This document shows positions 7,171 to 8,024 of a stretch of 8,024 nucleotides of DNA, piece by piece; position 1 is the stretch's first letter, and every line of letters starts with the position of its first letter. The notes under the pieces are model-generated. The model saw only the letters and a list, made by a program, of their open reading frames with translations. It had not been told where the DNA came from and ran no database searches. Source of the stretch: an uncultured Candidatus Midichloriaceae bacterium (GTDB lineage Bacteria > Pseudomonadota > Alphaproteobacteria > Rickettsiales > Midichloriaceae); assembly GCA_905479795.1 (NCBI GenBank), contig CAJQNX010000087.1:1-8024 (forward strand), read 5' to 3'. The translations under genes were made by a program, and so were the position numbers.

Positions 7171-7324
7171 AATTTGGCACCGTCAAGTTAGTGATAGCAC
7201 ATGCATAAAGTATACTCTTACTCCAGGTGGATAGAGCCTGGTTACCATCTAAGACGCTTCTTCCCAGATAAATTTAACTTTTGATCAAAAACTTAACGAC
7301 GCACTTAGATTTCCAATTTAAAAA
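7171..7324. other. GC-rich intergenic element, possible decayed gene, dispersed repeat or structured RNA
   Basis: This 154-base convergent gap is not ordinary spacer. About 7176-7267 is close to 47% G+C by hand count, well above its surroundings. Visible structure includes CCAGGT/GCCTGG (7223-7228, 7236-7241, 7-base loop), ATCTAAG/CTTAGAT (7247-7253, 7304-7310) and the palindrome TTTTGATCAAAA (7279-7290). Short peptides appear in several frames: plus-strand MHKVYSYSRWIEPG... from 7201 (27 codons), DASSQINLTFDQKLNDALRFPI ending at the TAA 7319-7321, and minus-strand MVTRLYPPGVRVYFMHVLSLT. None is a complete gene. I do not recognise it as a tRNA, 4.5S, RNase P or tmRNA sequence. A decayed coding fragment, a dispersed repeat and a small RNA all remain possible. 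Confidence 0.4.
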
Positions 7325-7744
7325 TTATAAATCAAGATGTTCATAATCTCCTTGTATTCCATGATGCTCAAGCATTCTATTATAAATACCATCAGTATCA
7401 ACTACTATCTCACCACCAGTATAAATATCATTTCTTATGTTATTCATATATGTATCGAAGTCTATGGTGCCATTAAATAATTCCGCTGCTGGACCTAAAT
7501 GTTTGTCTGAAAAGACCGGCTTTTCTATCCATTCTGCAGTCCAATAATTTTCTTCATATTCTCCTGAAGCATACTCAATCTTGCCAGTTAATTTGCAATT
7601 ATCTAAATTCACCTTATCTTGAGAGGGTAGTTTAATTAATTTTGCTGTTATTTCAGAATCTTTACACTCAAATTGTTCACATTTAGCAAAGTCAGCAATT
7701 TTTCCGATATTCATAACACTTCCATTAAAGTAACATAATGCCAT
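7325..7744 (-). CDS. Hypothetical acidic protein, 139 residues, predicted CtrA target
   Basis: I do not recognise this protein. It is acidic and rich in Asp, Glu, Asn and Tyr, with four Cys (4, 22, 27, 50), the middle two as CEQFEC. The alternating pattern in about 30-75 (SEITAKLIKLP, GKIEYASGEYEENYWTAEW) suggests a beta-rich N-terminal half, followed by a more helical C-terminal region. No signal peptide or membrane helix is seen, so it is probably cytosolic. It is very likely a real gene: it has the strongest ribosome site in the window (GGAGGT, six bases from the ATG), a good extended -10 promoter and an ordered upstream operator array. That setting suggests substantial, regulated expression, possibly tied to the cell cycle or developmental stage. 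It stands alone, with no partner gene in the window. Confidence 0.8.
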   Translation of the reverse strand: MALCYFNGSVMNIGKIADFAKCEQFECKDSEITAKLIKLPSQDKVNLDNCKLTGKIEYASGEYEENYWTAEWIEKPVFSDKHLGPAAELFNGTIDFDTYMNNIRNDIYTGGEIVVDTDGIYNRMLEHHGIQGDYEHLDL

Positions 7745-7749
7745 AAATG

Positions 7750-7755
7750 ACCTCC
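7750..7755 (-). promoter_or_regulatory. Strong Shine-Dalgarno of the 139-residue gene
   Basis: On the minus strand GGAGGT lies just upstream of ATG 7744, with the GGAGG core six bases from it. Most other genes here have weak or no such site, so this one fixes the start and suggests efficient translation. Confidence 0.8.
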
Positions 7756-7778
7756 ATATTTATTTTGTTTATAAGGTC

Positions 7779-7787
7779 ATTATATCA
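7779..7787 (-). promoter_or_regulatory. Extended -10 promoter element TGATATAAT
   Basis: Read on the minus strand, TGATATAAT is a perfect extended -10 (TGn-TATAAT). The start point would fall near 7772, giving a leader of about 28 bases that contains the ribosome site. The -35 position (around 7807-7802, AACCTA) is poor, as expected for a promoter that needs an activator. The half-site array covers exactly that position. The short inverted repeat CACTGAAGTG (7786-7795) sits in the spacer. Confidence 0.65.
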
Positions 7788-7794
7788 CTGAAGT

Positions 7795-7832
7795 GTTACA
7801 ATTAGGTTAAGGCTATGTTAAATTTACGTTAA
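7795..7832 (-). promoter_or_regulatory. CtrA-type operator array, four half-sites at 11-base spacing
   Basis: On the minus strand the order is TTAAC (7832-7828), TTAAC (7821-7817), TTAAC (7810-7806), GTAAC (7799-7795), each step exactly 11 bases. This gives overlapping matches to the alphaproteobacterial CtrA box TTAA-N7-TTAA(C). The promoter-proximal pair overlaps the -35 of TGATATAAT, the usual position for activation by CtrA. The 11-base phasing is also general for OmpR/PhoB-family regulators, so another member of that family could be the binder. CtrA is retained in Rickettsiales; the regulator gene itself is not in this window. Confidence 0.6.
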
Positions 7833-7849
7833 ATTTGCAACTTTAATAT

Positions 7850-7883
7850 ATTAGGATGAGAAATCAATCTCTCTCATCCTAAT
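7850..7883. repeat. 12-bp perfect hairpin upstream of the operator array
   Basis: ATTAGGATGAGA (7850-7861) and TCTCATCCTAAT (7872-7883) form a perfect 12-bp stem with a 10-base loop. Neither strand has an immediate T run after the stem, so it is not a classic intrinsic terminator. It could end a minus-strand transcript arriving from the right and insulate the regulated promoter, or be a repeat element or a protein-binding palindrome. Confidence 0.6.
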
Positions 7884-7955
7884 TAGTGCCTGGATAAAAA
7901 CCCCCTCTTTTTAGAAATTTAAAATTTTCTATCGCAAAAAATTTGACTAAAAAAT

Positions 7956-8024
7956 TTAAAATTCAGCAAATTCAAAATTTTTATCAAAATTATCAGGAAA
8001 ATTAGAATTTAAAGCAATAGAAAC
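7956..8024 (-). CDS. Possible C-terminal tail of a gene entering from the right edge
   Basis: One minus-strand frame is open from the window edge for 22 codons (ending NFDKNFEFAEF) to a TAA at 7958-7956. The composition (Asn, Phe, Asp, Glu) could be a real protein tail, but a run this short is easily chance in such AT-rich DNA. The remaining stretch 7884-7955 holds no gene that I can see, only A/T-rich repeats such as two copies of AAATTTAAAATT (7915-7926, 7952-7963). Confidence 0.2.
   Translation of the reverse strand, partial: VSIALNSNFPDNFDKNFEFAEF

Noticed and set aside
7224..7267. A tRNA-like phrase (GTGGATAGAG...GGTTACCATC) in the truA downstream gap
   Set aside because: It recalls a D arm and anticodon region, but there is no T-arm (GTTCGA-like) sequence, the anticodon stem does not pair, and no acceptor stem can be formed.
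7201..7284. Short ORF MHKVYSYSRWIEPG... (27 codons) after truA
   Set aside because: No ribosome site and no continuation; competing protein-like phrases occur in other frames, so it is treated as part of the unexplained element rather than a gene.
7915..7963. Two copies of AAATTTAAAATT near the right edge
   Set aside because: Such A/T-only matches are expected by chance in this composition.

Overview
This is an AT-rich window (roughly 70% A+T by eye) of tightly packed bacterial housekeeping genes. They read as alphaproteobacterial, most likely Rickettsiales or another host-associated relative. The grounds are the AT bias, the near absence of Shine-Dalgarno sequences, the rickettsial flavour of the GpsA, RecJ, TruA and polyprenyl synthase proteins, and an apparent CtrA-type operator at the right end. 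The lineage is an inference, because no rRNA gene or other marker is present.

Left part (1-2434): a perfect hairpin near the left edge may be an IS200/IS605 end or a terminator. It is followed by a minus-strand cluster read right to left: a six-helix membrane histidine kinase, an AtpI/AtpZ-like small membrane protein, and a putative HExxH metalloprotease. These three genes abut or overlap (TGA directly followed by ATG, then TAATG), so they almost certainly form one transcript. The rest of the ATP synthase operon is not seen beside atpI.

Middle (2435-7170): a divergent promoter region leads rightward to a long-chain polyprenyl diphosphate synthase (ispB-like, quinone side chain). That gene converges on the recJ-gpsA pair, which is read leftward with an 8-base overlap. 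recJ is a DHH single-strand exonuclease and gpsA makes glycerol-3-phosphate for phospholipids. A second divergent region separates recJ from truA, the tRNA pseudouridine synthase, which starts at TTG.

Right part (7171-8024): a 154-base convergent gap holds a GC-rich patch unlike its surroundings, with hairpins and broken reading frames. Next comes an unrecognised acidic 139-residue gene on the minus strand. Its promoter is the most striking regulatory signal in the window. It has an extended -10 (TGATATAAT), a strong GGAGGT ribosome site, and just upstream an array of four TTAAC/GTAAC half-sites spaced exactly 11 bases apart, matching the CtrA box (TTAA-N7-TTAA). A 12-bp hairpin lies behind it. 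The last ~140 bases are AT-rich with at most the tail of another minus-strand gene.

I see no CRISPR array, no tRNA or rRNA gene and no obvious defence system. The best leads are the CtrA-like array with its orphan target gene, the kinase-AtpI-protease operon, and the GC-rich element after truA.
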